The notes: generated from the letters alone by a model not told the origin. 64,000 nt of DNA from Poriferisodalis sp965214215 (GCF_965214215.1 NZ_CBDCBD010000003.1:1488001-1552000); one strand, 5' to 3'; positions 8,501 to 15,924 are shown, numbered from the stretch's first letter. A program made the numbers and translations.

Positions 8501-9776
8501 CGCGTCACCCGCGCCGACGACTGCTTTGGCCGTCGATGTGACAGTGTCGCAGTCAGGCGATTTCGGTGTCACGACCGGGGCGCGGACGGTGACGATCCCC
8601 ACCGCGGGCACGTTCACGCTGACGGTGGACACCACCGGTGACAGCACCGACGAGGCGGACGGGTCGGTGACCGTCGCGATCGACACCGGCACCGGCTACA
8701 CGGTGTCATCATCAGCCGGCTCCGCGACCGTGGCTGTGTCCGACGACGACGACCCGGCCCCTCCGCCGACGGACCCCGAGATCAGCGTCGCGGCCGGCAG
8801 CGGCGTCACAGAAGGCGGCGACGCAATCTTCACCGTCATGGCCAGCCCTGCGCCGGCGTCGGCTCTGTCGGTCAGCGTCACTGTCGCCCAGAGCGGCGAT
8901 TACGGGGTGTCCGCAGGGGCGCGGACGGTCACGATTCCGATTGGCGGGAGCTACACGCTGACCGTCGCCACCGCCGATGACAGCATCGACGAGGCCGACG
9001 GTTCGGTGACGGTCACGGTCGACACCGGCACCGGCTACACGGTGTCATTATCAGCCGGCTCCGCGACCGTGGCTGTGTCCGACGACGACGACCCGGCCCC
9101 TCCGCCGACGGACCCCGAGATCAGCATCACGGCGGGCAGCGATGTCACTGAGGGGACCGCGGCAACGTTCACGCTCACAGCCAGCCCCGCGCCGACGACG
9201 AGTGTCGATGTCAGCGTAACCGTGTCCCAAAGCGGCAGCTTCGCCACCACCGGAGAGCGGACGGTCACGATCCCCAGGACCGGCACCGCGACGTTCACCG
9301 TCGCCACCACCGACGACACCACCGACGAGGCCGACGGGTCGGTCACCGCGACAGTGGGCAGCGGAACGGGCTACACGGTGTCGTCGTCAGCCAGCGCGGC
9401 AACGGTGGCGGTGTCCGACAACGATCCGGCCTCGGCTGGTCCGCCGACGGTGACCGTGAGCGACGCGACCGTCGTTGAGGGCGCGCAAAGCCTTGCCTTC
9501 GCGGTGACACTGTCGAAGCCCAATCCCGTCCCGATCACGTTCCGCTACGGCGGATACGGCCGCACCGCGACGCTGTGGCAGGACTGGAGCATCGAATTCA
9601 GAAGAACGTTCACACTCGCCGCAGGCGACACCGCCATCGACGTCACCGTGCCCGTCATCGATGACGACACCCCAGAGGACTCCGAAACGCTGCGCGTGTA
9701 CGTCTACGCCACCAGCGGGATCGTCATCCGCGACGGGTTCCTCTACGCCACCGGCACCATTACCGACGACGACTGA
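2547..9776 (+). CDS. Giant secreted subtilisin-like (S8) protease with PPC-like and Calx-beta repeats
   Basis: A 2409-residue exoprotein counted from TTG 2547; the real start may be GTG 2522 if the C tract is one shorter. Residues 6-33 form a Sec signal peptide (RRPLLR, hydrophobic stretch, VAAQS). The S8 domain has Asp224 (VGVIDTS), His276 (DQHGTA), oxyanion Asn361 (NSAGN) and Ser563 (CGTSQAAPH). Three homologous PPC-like beta domains follow, near 625-755, 890-1010 and 1015-1128, each with LPAGDYTIEAT-like ends. Ten Calx-beta modules of about 106 residues (starts near 765, 1138, 1244, 1350, 1549, 1655, 1766, 1965, 2077, 2190; motif EISIAAGSGVTEG and DEADGSVTATV) plus a divergent one near 2301 complete it. 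Two related helical inserts with paired Cys lie at about 1457-1546 and 1877-1963. No LPXTG or C-terminal membrane anchor is seen. Probably a secreted, Ca-binding, adhesive protease. Confidence 0.85.
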   Translation: MTSGARRPLLRSALSVVLSVALVTAAASQVAAQSLDGGNSPSADQPAQQGSDDTEDVTEGLLPDALGPDGSNGPGLGAVSESTEVAYPNLGSQLSALAAASDPDVGSDRAADSPTLSDGTNSTSSGQPLLLTLQLDGNRDGVLGFLDDNGVTPANVVGDYVEAYVPPDLLAPLAQQTGVARVRETPQAFKDLGSVTSGGVRAHGADVWHDNGHTGDGVKVGVIDTSTTTTSKDGFTGLRALRGTELPATVVGRCYIDAGKPTSDLANCDTAGGDQHGTAVAESLMDVAPDAALYISNPLTWADLHSSVVWMHGQGVKIINFSVSWSFHGAPDGTSPVSPSPLNTAKWAVDNGMTWVNSAGNYGKRAWFGSFADSDNDGYHEWAGSGATADEAQVLELDASDSVFVNMRWDDTWGGATKDLDLEVRYSATQSGAQTVVGTSADVQKGGAADYPWEGISLTAANSGFYWVYAKKKTASAAPTWVQFMVFGQISEIEHYTPEGGSVTSPGDSSSPGVLAVGAGGATHYWVPRAYSSRGPTPDGRAKPDVAGLDCEPTSLGRFCGTSQAAPHVAGLAALVVERNPTFTPSQVADYLRTNADERHGLYPSGWGHGFAWLNSGDFAKEDDGCWTPLSGSGNFTAIWSGPGPDQLSLGASAAEACKSQGRAGSYARYFGFTLDQQTAVTIDLSSWQDGYLLLRSGRNSRTAETVLYRDDSGGLGGSDARIAATLPAGDYTIEATTDTGPPATGLFTLGVQGVPSQAWAQTTTQISIEADGDVTEGSDAVFTLSASPPPSSPLTVDVAVSSDGDFGITADQVTTSFTGHESATSQVTISTSGTGTLTMPTTDDKADEADGSVTATVMAAFDPARRYAVSTTSDSATVAIADDELPDLTCVTALTGDGDVSGEWIASCASVENEGLAQFYAFTLGQQSKVTLDLTSPALGYIGTGSNYPDLMVRNGRNSKFGSVAASGWGSRSPLIKTTLPPGDYMIEATSWQPVAPGTPFVLTVSGIDSGSSDPCVSALQGNGSVDGAWTGECDSEGRSASHGRFYTFSLDSQAEVTIDLESSKDTYLFLRSGLGRDGPELYRNDDGGDGYNSRISETLAAGDYTIEATTFNPGLSGTFVLTVAGLPTKTSPQSEPEISIAAGTAVAEGGDASFTVTATPKPAADLDVTVSVSQSGDFGATTGSRTVTIPASGSETFTVATADDSVDEADGSVTATVGSGTGYTVSSTQGAASVAVSDDDVPEISIAAGSGVAEGTAASFTLTASPKPAAGLDVTVAVSQSGDFDAATGSRTVTIPTSGSFALTVTTSDDSVDEADGSVTATISTGTGYTVSFTQGAASVAVSDDDVPEISIAGGSGVFEGTAASFTLTASPKPAAGLDVTVAVSQSGDFGVSAGSRTVTVPASGVKVFSVATSGDSDDEADGSVTATVKAGSGYSVSSGSAAATVVVADDDDGGCSVVLPDDAVTVDEITAWRDGLSGAAAAGVKRFNRVLAALGTDTGHTPMTAEQAAGVAGWLGNSRWDRIARTLAALEQAQCEDSEDDEDEPQISIVGGAGVVEGSAASFTVTASPAPAVGLDVTVAVSQSGDFGAATGTRTVTIPTSGSYTLTVATTGDGIDEADGSVTVTVDTGTGYTVSSSDSSATVAVADNDVPEVGVAAGSGITEGGDATFTVTAAPTPYAALSVELTVSASGDFGATTGTRTVTIPTSGSYTLAVTTTGDSTDEPDGSVSVSVSGGTGYTVSSSAGSATVAVSDDDDPPATVPEISIAAGSAVTEGTAASFTLTANPAPVSALSVSVTVAQSGDFAATGERTFTVPTTGTATFTVATTDDTTDEADGSVTATVGSGTGYTVSSTQSAATVAVSDDDDPPPPPPPVPADCVSDETLESARDYYDLNRDRAPGFGHNWRRVLIAFGDVTDDQLTAMTAAEALEREQLWFGWRPFREALECIEAARQTPPPPAELEISIAAGGGVTEGSSASFTLTASPAPTTALAVDVTVSQSGDFGVTTGARTVTIPTAGTFTLTVDTTGDSTDEADGSVTVAIDTGTGYTVSSSAGSATVAVSDDDDPAPPPTDPEISVAAGSGVTEGGDAIFTVMASPAPASALSVSVTVAQSGDYGVSAGARTVTIPIGGSYTLTVATADDSIDEADGSVTVTVDTGTGYTVSLSAGSATVAVSDDDDPAPPPTDPEISITAGSDVTEGTAATFTLTASPAPTTSVDVSVTVSQSGSFATTGERTVTIPRTGTATFTVATTDDTTDEADGSVTATVGSGTGYTVSSSASAATVAVSDNDPASAGPPTVTVSDATVVEGAQSLAFAVTLSKPNPVPITFRYGGYGRTATLWQDWSIEFRRTFTLAAGDTAIDVTVPVIDDDTPEDSETLRVYVYATSGIVIRDGFLYATGTITDDD

Positions 9777-9864
9777 CCGAGTCCGCCGCAGATCCGCCCG
9801 TGAGCGGGGATGTCTAGTGGAACGAACGTCTGTTTGGTACTGCGATGTTGCATCCGCCTGACGG

Positions 9865-9941
9865 TCAGCGCTTCAGCAGGATGACCCCTCGGTCTACGGC
9901 GGGGCCGCCCACGGCGTTCAGCACGTCGAAGCGCACAGCTT
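9865..9941 (-). pseudogene. Remnant of MaoC-like hydratase 3' end
   Basis: On the minus strand this stretch encodes AVRFDVLN, GGPAVDRGV and ILLKR followed by a stop, matching the last 25 codons of the hydratase at 1528-1604 with about 70 of 77 bases identical. Nothing upstream resembles the rest of that gene. The two copies are in the same orientation and bracket the hydratase plus the giant protease, so the fragment looks like the scar of a duplication or insertion. Confidence 0.8.
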
Positions 9942-9952
9942 CGGCGAACCGG

Positions 9953-10000
9953 TATGACATAAATCTCGCTGCCGATTGGGTTCGCAACATTTATGTCATA
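9953..10000. repeat. Perfect 12-bp inverted repeat at the 3' end of the AlbA_2 gene
   Basis: TATGACATAAAT at 9953-9964 and its exact complement ATTTATGTCATA at 9989-10000 enclose 24 bp. The AT-rich arms stand out from the GC-rich surroundings. The right arm contains the stop codon of the AlbA_2 gene. It could be a terminator stem without a U tract, a regulator site, or an element boundary. TATGACATA recurs at 11645-11653 over the start codon of the same gene. Confidence 0.7.
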
Positions 10001-11652
10001 AAGCGCTGGGACATCGCACCGGGAAACGTGTAGTACGTACCTCGCTTCTGACCGTGCCGCTCAAGCTGATCCGACTCGGTGAGCCTGGTCAAGAGTCTGA
10101 GTGCGGCGAGCCGGTCGACGCGGAGCCGTTCACGGACCGTCGCATTTGAGATCGGTCCCTCTTGGGCGAGTTCGAGGACAATTGCCTCAAGCTGCGCGTC
10201 GGAGAGCCGCAGGCCAGCGGGCGCACCGAGTTCGACGCTCGCAACGTAGGTGGCGCCACCTCGCTCACCGCGCTGCGCGAGCAATCGCGCGTCCCGGAGG
10301 CGTTGCAGAGACTGGCGTGCTTGGACGCTGTCCACTCCGAGGATGTTGCGCACTGCCGAGTTGTTCAGCTCAGCGCCGCGGGCTGCATGCACCAGTACCA
10401 AGCGATCGGCGGCCGACAACGATCCGCTCAATTCCAATTCGTCGACCCATGCCCGCTCATGCGGAGTGACCGAGCCGGTTGTGCGAAGTGTGACCACCAC
10501 CGACGTGCCTGTGTCGACGAACTCCGGAGGGTCGAGCAGCTCGTTGGCCATTTCATCCTGCATGACATCTACACCATGCCCGGCGTCTTCTGCGAGACCA
10601 AATCGTCGCAGGGTGTCGATGACTGCCAGATTCCGAGCGGCGTACTGCTCGCGGATGTTGGAGACGGTGACTGGCTCAGGCAGCCCGCCGGGTGAGTTCA
10701 CGACAACTCGGTCATCGTGGAGATCGATGCGCACGGCCGTTCCGTTCGCCTCGTAGGAACGGTGGGCGACCGCGTTCGCTATGGCTTCTCGGAGCACGAC
10801 TTCGGGCAGACGAGGCAGATCGTGACGGTGCGTGCCGATCACGACGAAGTCAGTGCCGATCTCGTCCATGACTGCCGACGTTGCTGCTTCGATCTGGTGC
10901 GCGAGCGGCCCGGCGATCTCGATGCGCCGGTCAGGCGCGGTCGCTCCGCCCCGATACCGGAAGACCTCCACGAAGGTCTTGCCCAGCACTGTGTGAGGCT
11001 CGTCGAGCAGATGAAGCGCACCAGCGACGGTCAAAAAGGCACCGGTGCTGTTGGGCGCGGCCAGCCCGTGCTCGATCATTCGCTCGTGTGCGCCATTCGG
11101 GTGCCAGCCCGACGCCGTGCCAAGTTTGTTTATGAGATCGGCCGATGCATGAGAGAGGGGGGTGCTTGTCGGAGTCGTCTCGAATCGGCCGAGCGATTGC
11201 CGGCTTACAAGCCGAACTAGCGACTCGCCGAACAGGCTTTGATTCGAGGCACCGAAGCGACCCAGGACACTGCCGTCTGGCAACTGCGAAAAGCCCTCCT
11301 CGCGATTGGCGATCGAGATGATCACGACTGACTCGTCGCTCACCGCGAGCTGATGCACCTGGTACCGACCTGGATTGACCACTACGCGAAGCACATCGTT
11401 GTTGAGCTGTGCGTTTGTGTTCGAAGAGAGCGAGAATCCCTTGACCGAGCCATCGTCCAGGACACCGAGCACGATGACGCCGCCGTCCGTATTGGAAAAT
11501 GCCACGACTGCGCGACGCAGTTCCTTGGTCGACAGGCCTTGCTTGAACTCGACGTATTCGTTCTCGGCCGGGAACGCCGCCTGAAATTCTTGGGCACTCA
11601 GTGTCGTCGGGAGCGCAGCCGTGCTTCGAGGATGAAAGAGCGGATATGACAT
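9991..11652 (-). CDS. AlbA_2 (Schlafen-type) domain protein with RecG-like ATPase C-terminal domain
   Basis: A 553-residue protein. The N-terminal AlbA_2 domain (about residues 20-140: ENEYVEFKQGLS, AVVAFSNTDGGVIVLGV) is followed by the HATPase-like module found in 'ATP-dependent DNA helicase RecG-related' proteins (about 270-390: EVVLREAIANAVAHRSYE, VVVNSPGGLPEPV, GLAEDAGHGVDVMQDEM). Two winged-helix-like segments end it. Such proteins occur as transcriptional regulators and in defence islands; the exact role is unknown. The start overlaps a TATGTCATA motif, and the upstream region is AT-rich with a TATAAT box, unlike its neighbours, which suggests horizontal acquisition. Confidence 0.8.
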   Translation of the reverse strand: MSYPLFHPRSTAALPTTLSAQEFQAAFPAENEYVEFKQGLSTKELRRAVVAFSNTDGGVIVLGVLDDGSVKGFSLSSNTNAQLNNDVLRVVVNPGRYQVHQLAVSDESVVIISIANREEGFSQLPDGSVLGRFGASNQSLFGESLVRLVSRQSLGRFETTPTSTPLSHASADLINKLGTASGWHPNGAHERMIEHGLAAPNSTGAFLTVAGALHLLDEPHTVLGKTFVEVFRYRGGATAPDRRIEIAGPLAHQIEAATSAVMDEIGTDFVVIGTHRHDLPRLPEVVLREAIANAVAHRSYEANGTAVRIDLHDDRVVVNSPGGLPEPVTVSNIREQYAARNLAVIDTLRRFGLAEDAGHGVDVMQDEMANELLDPPEFVDTGTSVVVTLRTTGSVTPHERAWVDELELSGSLSAADRLVLVHAARGAELNNSAVRNILGVDSVQARQSLQRLRDARLLAQRGERGGATYVASVELGAPAGLRLSDAQLEAIVLELAQEGPISNATVRERLRVDRLAALRLLTRLTESDQLERHGQKRGTYYTFPGAMSQRFMT

Positions 11653-11681
11653 ATTTGTTTCTCGGGCAGGAAACTAGAATA

Positions 11682-11687
11682 ATTATA
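11682..11687 (-). promoter_or_regulatory. -10 box of the AlbA_2 gene
   Basis: The minus strand reads TATAAT here, about 30 nt before the ATG at 11652, inside an AT-rich stretch. The -35 position does not resemble TTGACA, so it may need an activator or be an extended -10 promoter. Confidence 0.45.
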
Positions 11688-11748
11688 TCATAAGTTCGAT
11701 TTGGGCAGAGGCCCCGCGAACGGCTCACAGCGACGCCAGAATCTAGGC

Positions 11749-12501
11749 ATGGCCGGAGTGAGCAGGATGCGACAAGTCAAGCTGCGCGGCTCAGGTGGGT
11801 TGCTGGCCGACGATGGCCTAGCCGCTTTGACGGCGTGGCGGGCGACCCGGGGTCTCATTCGCATGCTGCTGTTTCGTGTCTACCGACTGCGGACCGCCGG
11901 GCAGGAGCGCCTGCGAGCGAGCGGCCCGTTGATCTATGCGCCCGTTCACCGCAGCCACCTCGACGGCCCGCTCATCGGGGGCCTCACCCAGCGCCGGGTT
12001 CGCTACCTCGGCAAGGAGGAGCTCTTTCATCCCAAGCCGCTCGGATGGTTCATGCGGTCGATCGGCACATTTCCGGTGCGACGAGGCGAGGCTGACCTCG
12101 ACGCGATGCGCGCGGCGCTGGGGTTGCTGCGAGGCGGCGCGGCGATGCTGGTCTTCCCGGAAGGCACACGCCAGCCGTCCGATGAGATCGGCACGGTCTT
12201 CGACGGCACGGCATGGTTGTCCGCGAAGTCGGGAGCACCGGTGCTGCCAGTGGGCATCGCCGGCACACGCGAGGCGATGCCCAGCGGCGCGAAGTTCCCG
12301 AAGCGGACCCAGGTAGCAATCGTGGTGGGCGAGCCTCTCGCTCCGCCGACCGGATCCGACGGCAGCCGTGCCAGGCGGCCAGACATGACGGCGTGGACGG
12401 CAACGCTGCGAGACGCTCTCGAGGATTGCCAGCGGCGCGCACGAGCGTTGGCAGAACAGCCGGGCCGTGCTCGCACGCCCATGCGCGACCTGGTGCCGTG
12501 A
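11749..12501 (+). CDS. 1-acyl-sn-glycerol-3-phosphate acyltransferase-like (PlsC family)
   Basis: A 250-residue lysophospholipid acyltransferase-family protein. The catalytic H(X)4D motif is HRSHLD (His67, Asp72), and the substrate-binding motif is FPEGTR, followed by the GAPVLPVGI segment of the family. It probably transfers an acyl group from acyl-CoA to lysophosphatidate at the cytoplasmic membrane face. A GTG at 11701 would extend the frame, but ATG 11749 gives a normal length. It overlaps the following CoA-transferase by 4 nt (GTGA), so the three genes to 15127 are probably cotranscribed. Confidence 0.85.
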   Translation: MAGVSRMRQVKLRGSGGLLADDGLAALTAWRATRGLIRMLLFRVYRLRTAGQERLRASGPLIYAPVHRSHLDGPLIGGLTQRRVRYLGKEELFHPKPLGWFMRSIGTFPVRRGEADLDAMRAALGLLRGGAAMLVFPEGTRQPSDEIGTVFDGTAWLSAKSGAPVLPVGIAGTREAMPSGAKFPKRTQVAIVVGEPLAPPTGSDGSRARRPDMTAWTATLRDALEDCQRRARALAEQPGRARTPMRDLVP

Positions 12502-13775
12502 TCGGGCCGGATCACTGTTCGCCGATTTGGCCGAAGCCCGAGCCCGGCGCACTCGCGGGCATCCGCATCTGCGACTTCACCGGCCAGCTCGCCGGCGCTG
12601 GCGCCACCAAGATATTGGCCGCTCTCGGCGCGGAGGTGATCCGTATCGAGGATCCGGTGCGTCAAGGAAAGTGGGACATCCTGCGGGGCACCCAGCCGTT
12701 CGTGGGCGAGCACCGCGGCATCGAAGCCGGTGGCTCGTTCAACAATCACAACGCGGGCAAGCTCGGGATCACGCTCAACTTGCGCGACGACCGGGCGAAG
12801 GATCTGCTCCGCGACCTGATCGCCGCCAGCGACGCAGTCACCGAGAACTTCGCAGCCGGTGTCATGGAACGTCTCGGTTTCGGCTACGAGGCGCTGCAGC
12901 AGATCAAGACCGACATCGTCTACGTGTCGAACTGCGGCTTCGGCGCCGATGGCCCCTATGCCAGCTTTCGGTCGTGGGGCCCGATCGCGCAGGCCGTGTC
13001 CGGTCTGACATTCCAGTCGGGACTGCCCGATCTGCCGCCGGCGGGGTGGGGCTACTCGTTCATGGACCACACCGGCGCGTACTACATGGCGATCGCCATC
13101 TTGATGGCGCTGTATCACCGCAAGCGGACCGGCGAAGGCCAGTGGGTGGACCTCGCCTGCATCGAGGCAGCCGGGACGCTGCACGGCGCCGCCTCGCTCG
13201 ACTTCACCGTCAACGGTCGTCCAGCTCGTCGCAGCGGTATGCCCAACAGCAACCGGTCCCAATCGCCGGCGATGGCGCCGCACGGCATCTTCGCCTGCGA
13301 TGGCGACGACGAATGGGTCGCGATCGCCGTTCGGCACGACGACGACTGGCAGCGCTTCGCGGACGAGATCGGCGAGCCGTGGGCCGCCGACGAGCGCTGG
13401 CACCGTCTCGCGGGCCGTTTGGCATACGAAGACGAGCTGGAGCAGCTGGTCGGCGGCTGGACCGCTCGGCACGACAAGCACGCTGTGGCCTGCCGGCTCG
13501 TCGAGGCGGGCGTGCCAGCTGCTCCCGTACAGCGCCCGAGCGAGCGCATCGACGGCGATCCTCGCACCACCGACTGGGGCATGTGGGTCACGGTGCCCCA
13601 CAGCGCGGTGGGCGACACCCGGGTCGAGGGCCTGCCCGTCCGACTGTCGGAAACCGACTGGGCGATCGGCCGCGGAGCCGCGTGTCTGGGCGAGGACAAC
13701 CAGTACGTGTTCGGCGACGTGCTCGGACGCAGCCACGACGAGATTGCCGAACTGGAAGCCGAAGGGGTCATCTGA
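12498..13775 (+). CDS. Class III (CaiB/BaiF) CoA-transferase, first of a pair
   Basis: A 425-residue family III CoA-transferase. The N-terminal fold reads GIRICDFTGQLAGAGATKILAALGAEVIRIE, and NAGKLGITLNL plus YVSNCGFGADGPY are typical. The segment that aligns with the nucleophilic Asp of formyl-CoA transferase reads GQWVDLACIEAAGT, placing Glu at that position. GTG 12498 overlaps the plsC-like stop, and the next CoA-transferase starts one base after entry of this stop (TGATG). Two adjacent divergent copies suggest a heteromeric enzyme that moves CoA between carboxylic acids; the substrate cannot be read from sequence. Confidence 0.85.
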   Translation: MIGPDHCSPIWPKPEPGALAGIRICDFTGQLAGAGATKILAALGAEVIRIEDPVRQGKWDILRGTQPFVGEHRGIEAGGSFNNHNAGKLGITLNLRDDRAKDLLRDLIAASDAVTENFAAGVMERLGFGYEALQQIKTDIVYVSNCGFGADGPYASFRSWGPIAQAVSGLTFQSGLPDLPPAGWGYSFMDHTGAYYMAIAILMALYHRKRTGEGQWVDLACIEAAGTLHGAASLDFTVNGRPARRSGMPNSNRSQSPAMAPHGIFACDGDDEWVAIAVRHDDDWQRFADEIGEPWAADERWHRLAGRLAYEDELEQLVGGWTARHDKHAVACRLVEAGVPAAPVQRPSERIDGDPRTTDWGMWVTVPHSAVGDTRVEGLPVRLSETDWAIGRGAACLGEDNQYVFGDVLGRSHDEIAELEAEGVI

Positions 13776-15127
13776 TGGCCGCATGTGACGCATCAGCCCC
13801 GACGAACCGCCGCCCGCTCGACGGGATTCGAGTCGTCGAGCTGACGTCGGAGCGATGCGCACTCGCCGGGAAGCTGCTCGCCGACATGGGTGCCGATGTG
13901 ATCGTGGTCGAGCCGCCCGGCGGGTCGCCGATGCGTGCCTACGGGCCTTTTGCCAGCGATGAGCCAGACCCCGAACATGCACTGTGGTGGTGGCACTACA
14001 ACACCTCGAAACGCTCAGTCGTGGCAGACCTCGACGACATCGAGGGTGCCGCCGATTTCCGTCGTCTCGTCAGCACGGCAGATGTCGTCATCGAAGCCGA
14101 GCCTCTGGGTCGGCTCGATGCCCTCGGACTCGACTGGGGCCAGCTCGGCGGCACCCAGTCGCGCGCCGCGCTTGCCGATACTGCGCCGCCGACAGCGGCC
14201 GATGCTGAGGCACCCCGCCGCGCCCGGCCAGCACCGTCGCCTTCGAGCCCGAGCGCGTCGGCGGCATCGGGGTCCAACGAACGCCTCATCTGGGTGTCGA
14301 TCACGCACAACGGGCGCGAGCGCCCCGATCCGCCTGCGACCGATCTCACAGTCCTGGCCGAGGGTGGTCCCGTGTGGTCGTGCGGCTACGACGATCACAC
14401 CGTCCCGCCGGTGCGGGGTGGAGGGAACCAGGGCCTGCAGATGGCCTGCCACTACGCCGTGGCCACACTGATGGCGGCGCTGATGTGGCGGCAAGACTCG
14501 GGCCGGGGGCAGCTCATCGATGTCTCGATGCTTGCCGCTGCGAACCTGACCTGTGAGTTCGCGACCTACTTCTGGCTGAACCAGCAAGTCGATGTGCAGC
14601 GCCAGACCGGCCGCCACGCTCTTCCGCAGATCTCCGACCCCACACAGGTGCGCTGCGCGGACGGCCGCTGGCTCAACACCGGGGTGCCACCCCGCCGAGG
14701 ACCGGAGTTCGCGGCCCTGGCCGGCTGGGTGGCCGAGCTCGGCCTCACCGACGAGTGTCCGTACTCCGAACTGCTGAAGCTGGGCGAGGATTACGAGCAG
14801 ATCGACATCTTGCACCTCGACGCCGACCCGCTCGGTGCCGAAGTGTTTGGCGCCGGGCGAGACACCGTCAACTTCCTGGCCGAACGACTCGGCGCACACG
14901 AGCTGTTCGTGGGACTGCAGTCGATCGGGCTCGCCTGCGGCATCGTGTATTCGCCCGAAGAGATGCTGGCCGACGAGCACTTCGTGGCCCGCGGCTTTCC
15001 CGTTGAGATCGACCACGATGGCACCCCGGTGACCTACCCGGGGGCGCCCTATAGGTTCTCGGCTACACCGTGGCACGCCACCAGGGCACCTCGGCTGGGC
15101 GAGCACCAAGACTTGCTCGCCGACTGA
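13775..15127 (+). CDS. Class III (CaiB/BaiF) CoA-transferase, second of a pair, with atypical active site
   Basis: A 450-residue paralog of the preceding protein (GIRVVELTSERCALAGKLLADMGADVIVVE at the N-terminus). The active-site region reads GQLIDVSMLAAANLT, placing Ala where the family nucleophile Asp is expected. Residues about 125-165 are a Pro/Ala/Ser-rich insert (PPTAADAEAPRRARP, PSPSSPSASAAS) absent from the partner. It starts inside the stop of the upstream gene, so the two are almost certainly made in equal amounts. It may be a non-catalytic subunit of a heterodimer, or use another residue. Confidence 0.8.
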   Translation: MAACDASAPTNRRPLDGIRVVELTSERCALAGKLLADMGADVIVVEPPGGSPMRAYGPFASDEPDPEHALWWWHYNTSKRSVVADLDDIEGAADFRRLVSTADVVIEAEPLGRLDALGLDWGQLGGTQSRAALADTAPPTAADAEAPRRARPAPSPSSPSASAASGSNERLIWVSITHNGRERPDPPATDLTVLAEGGPVWSCGYDDHTVPPVRGGGNQGLQMACHYAVATLMAALMWRQDSGRGQLIDVSMLAAANLTCEFATYFWLNQQVDVQRQTGRHALPQISDPTQVRCADGRWLNTGVPPRRGPEFAALAGWVAELGLTDECPYSELLKLGEDYEQIDILHLDADPLGAEVFGAGRDTVNFLAERLGAHELFVGLQSIGLACGIVYSPEEMLADEHFVARGFPVEIDHDGTPVTYPGAPYRFSATPWHATRAPRLGEHQDLLAD

Positions 15128-15136
15128 GTGCTGCGT

Positions 15137-15155
15137 CGCCGGATCCCGTCCGGCG
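15137..15155. terminator. Hairpin between convergent genes
   Basis: CGCCGGA (15137-15143) and TCCGGCG (15149-15155) form a perfect 7-bp stem with a 5-nt loop, 9 nt after the CoA-transferase stop and before the converging gene. Lacks a long U tract, as is common in GC-rich actinobacteria. Confidence 0.55.
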
Positions 15156-15180
15156 GCGCCGCATTTGCAGCTCCGCTGAG

Positions 15181-15924
15181 TTATTCGTCGGGATTGTGGA
15201 AGCGACCCGCTTTGGCGAGCTCGCGGACCTCGGCGCGTTCGTCCGGTGTCAGACACTCGAAGTCGGGCGCATGCAGTTTGTCGGTGAGCGCTTCGATCTC
15301 CTCGCGAGCATCAGCGAGATGGCTGACGTCGGGGTAGGGCTTCTTCCAGCCGAAGAATTCGGCGTTCCACTCACCGGCGGGCCCCGACAGGATCGCCTCG
15401 AGCGGCCCCATGCCCAGTGCCTGCACGGCGACGGCATGTCGGCCGAAGCGCAGCTCTCGCATGATCTGAGCCATGAAGAAGGCGTGCGCCGGTCCGGGCT
15501 TGCTGGGCCGTGGCAGGTCTCGCCAGCCGACGAATGTCGGCGCACCCTGCGGGGCAGCGGAGTCCACGACGCGTTCCAGCAGTTCGCCCAGTCGCCCAGC
15601 ACCTTCCATGCCAGCGAGTCGTTTTTCGCCGTACTCGGCGCAGATGTCAGCCCAGATCAGCGCCCCTTGCGACGGATTCATGACCGCACGGCCTTCTTCG
15701 ACCATCGAGCGCATCTTGTCCGGCGCCCAGAAGAAGGCGGCACCGATGACGTTGTCGACCGGGCATTCACCCAGCACGCCCAACCGCCCGGTGGCGTATG
15801 CCCCGAAACCCTCTGCCATGCCGCGTTGGGCTGCCTTTTCCAGCGTGGACGGGTCCATCAGCCAGTCCATTGCCAGCATTCCCACTGAGCCGCGCATGCT
15901 GCGCGCAACTGCCGTTGTCTCCAT
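15181..15924 (-). CDS. SCO6745-like family protein, function unknown
   Basis: A 247-residue soluble, helix-rich protein without signal peptide. The pattern GFGAYATGRLGVLGECPVDNV, then AAFFWAPDKMRSMVEEG and NPSQGALIWADICAEYGEKRL matches the actinobacterial SCO6745 family as I remember it, which has no established function. GGAGAG lies 8 nt before the ATG at 15924. It is convergent with the CoA-transferase operon and divergent from the next LLM enzyme. Confidence 0.65.
   Translation of the reverse strand: METTAVARSMRGSVGMLAMDWLMDPSTLEKAAQRGMAEGFGAYATGRLGVLGECPVDNVIGAAFFWAPDKMRSMVEEGRAVMNPSQGALIWADICAEYGEKRLAGMEGAGRLGELLERVVDSAAPQGAPTFVGWRDLPRPSKPGPAHAFFMAQIMRELRFGRHAVAVQALGMGPLEAILSGPAGEWNAEFFGWKKPYPDVSHLADAREEIEALTDKLHAPDFECLTPDERAEVRELAKAGRFHNPDE

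Noticed and set aside
5950..9430. Periodic DNA repeats that could suggest a CRISPR array
   Set aside because: The period is about 318 bp or more, it is in frame and encodes Calx-beta modules; no short spacer/repeat pattern exists.
12027..13982. Antisense frame of 651 codons opposite plsC and the first CoA-transferase
   Set aside because: Shadow frame; both sense genes have conserved motifs and start/stop overlaps.
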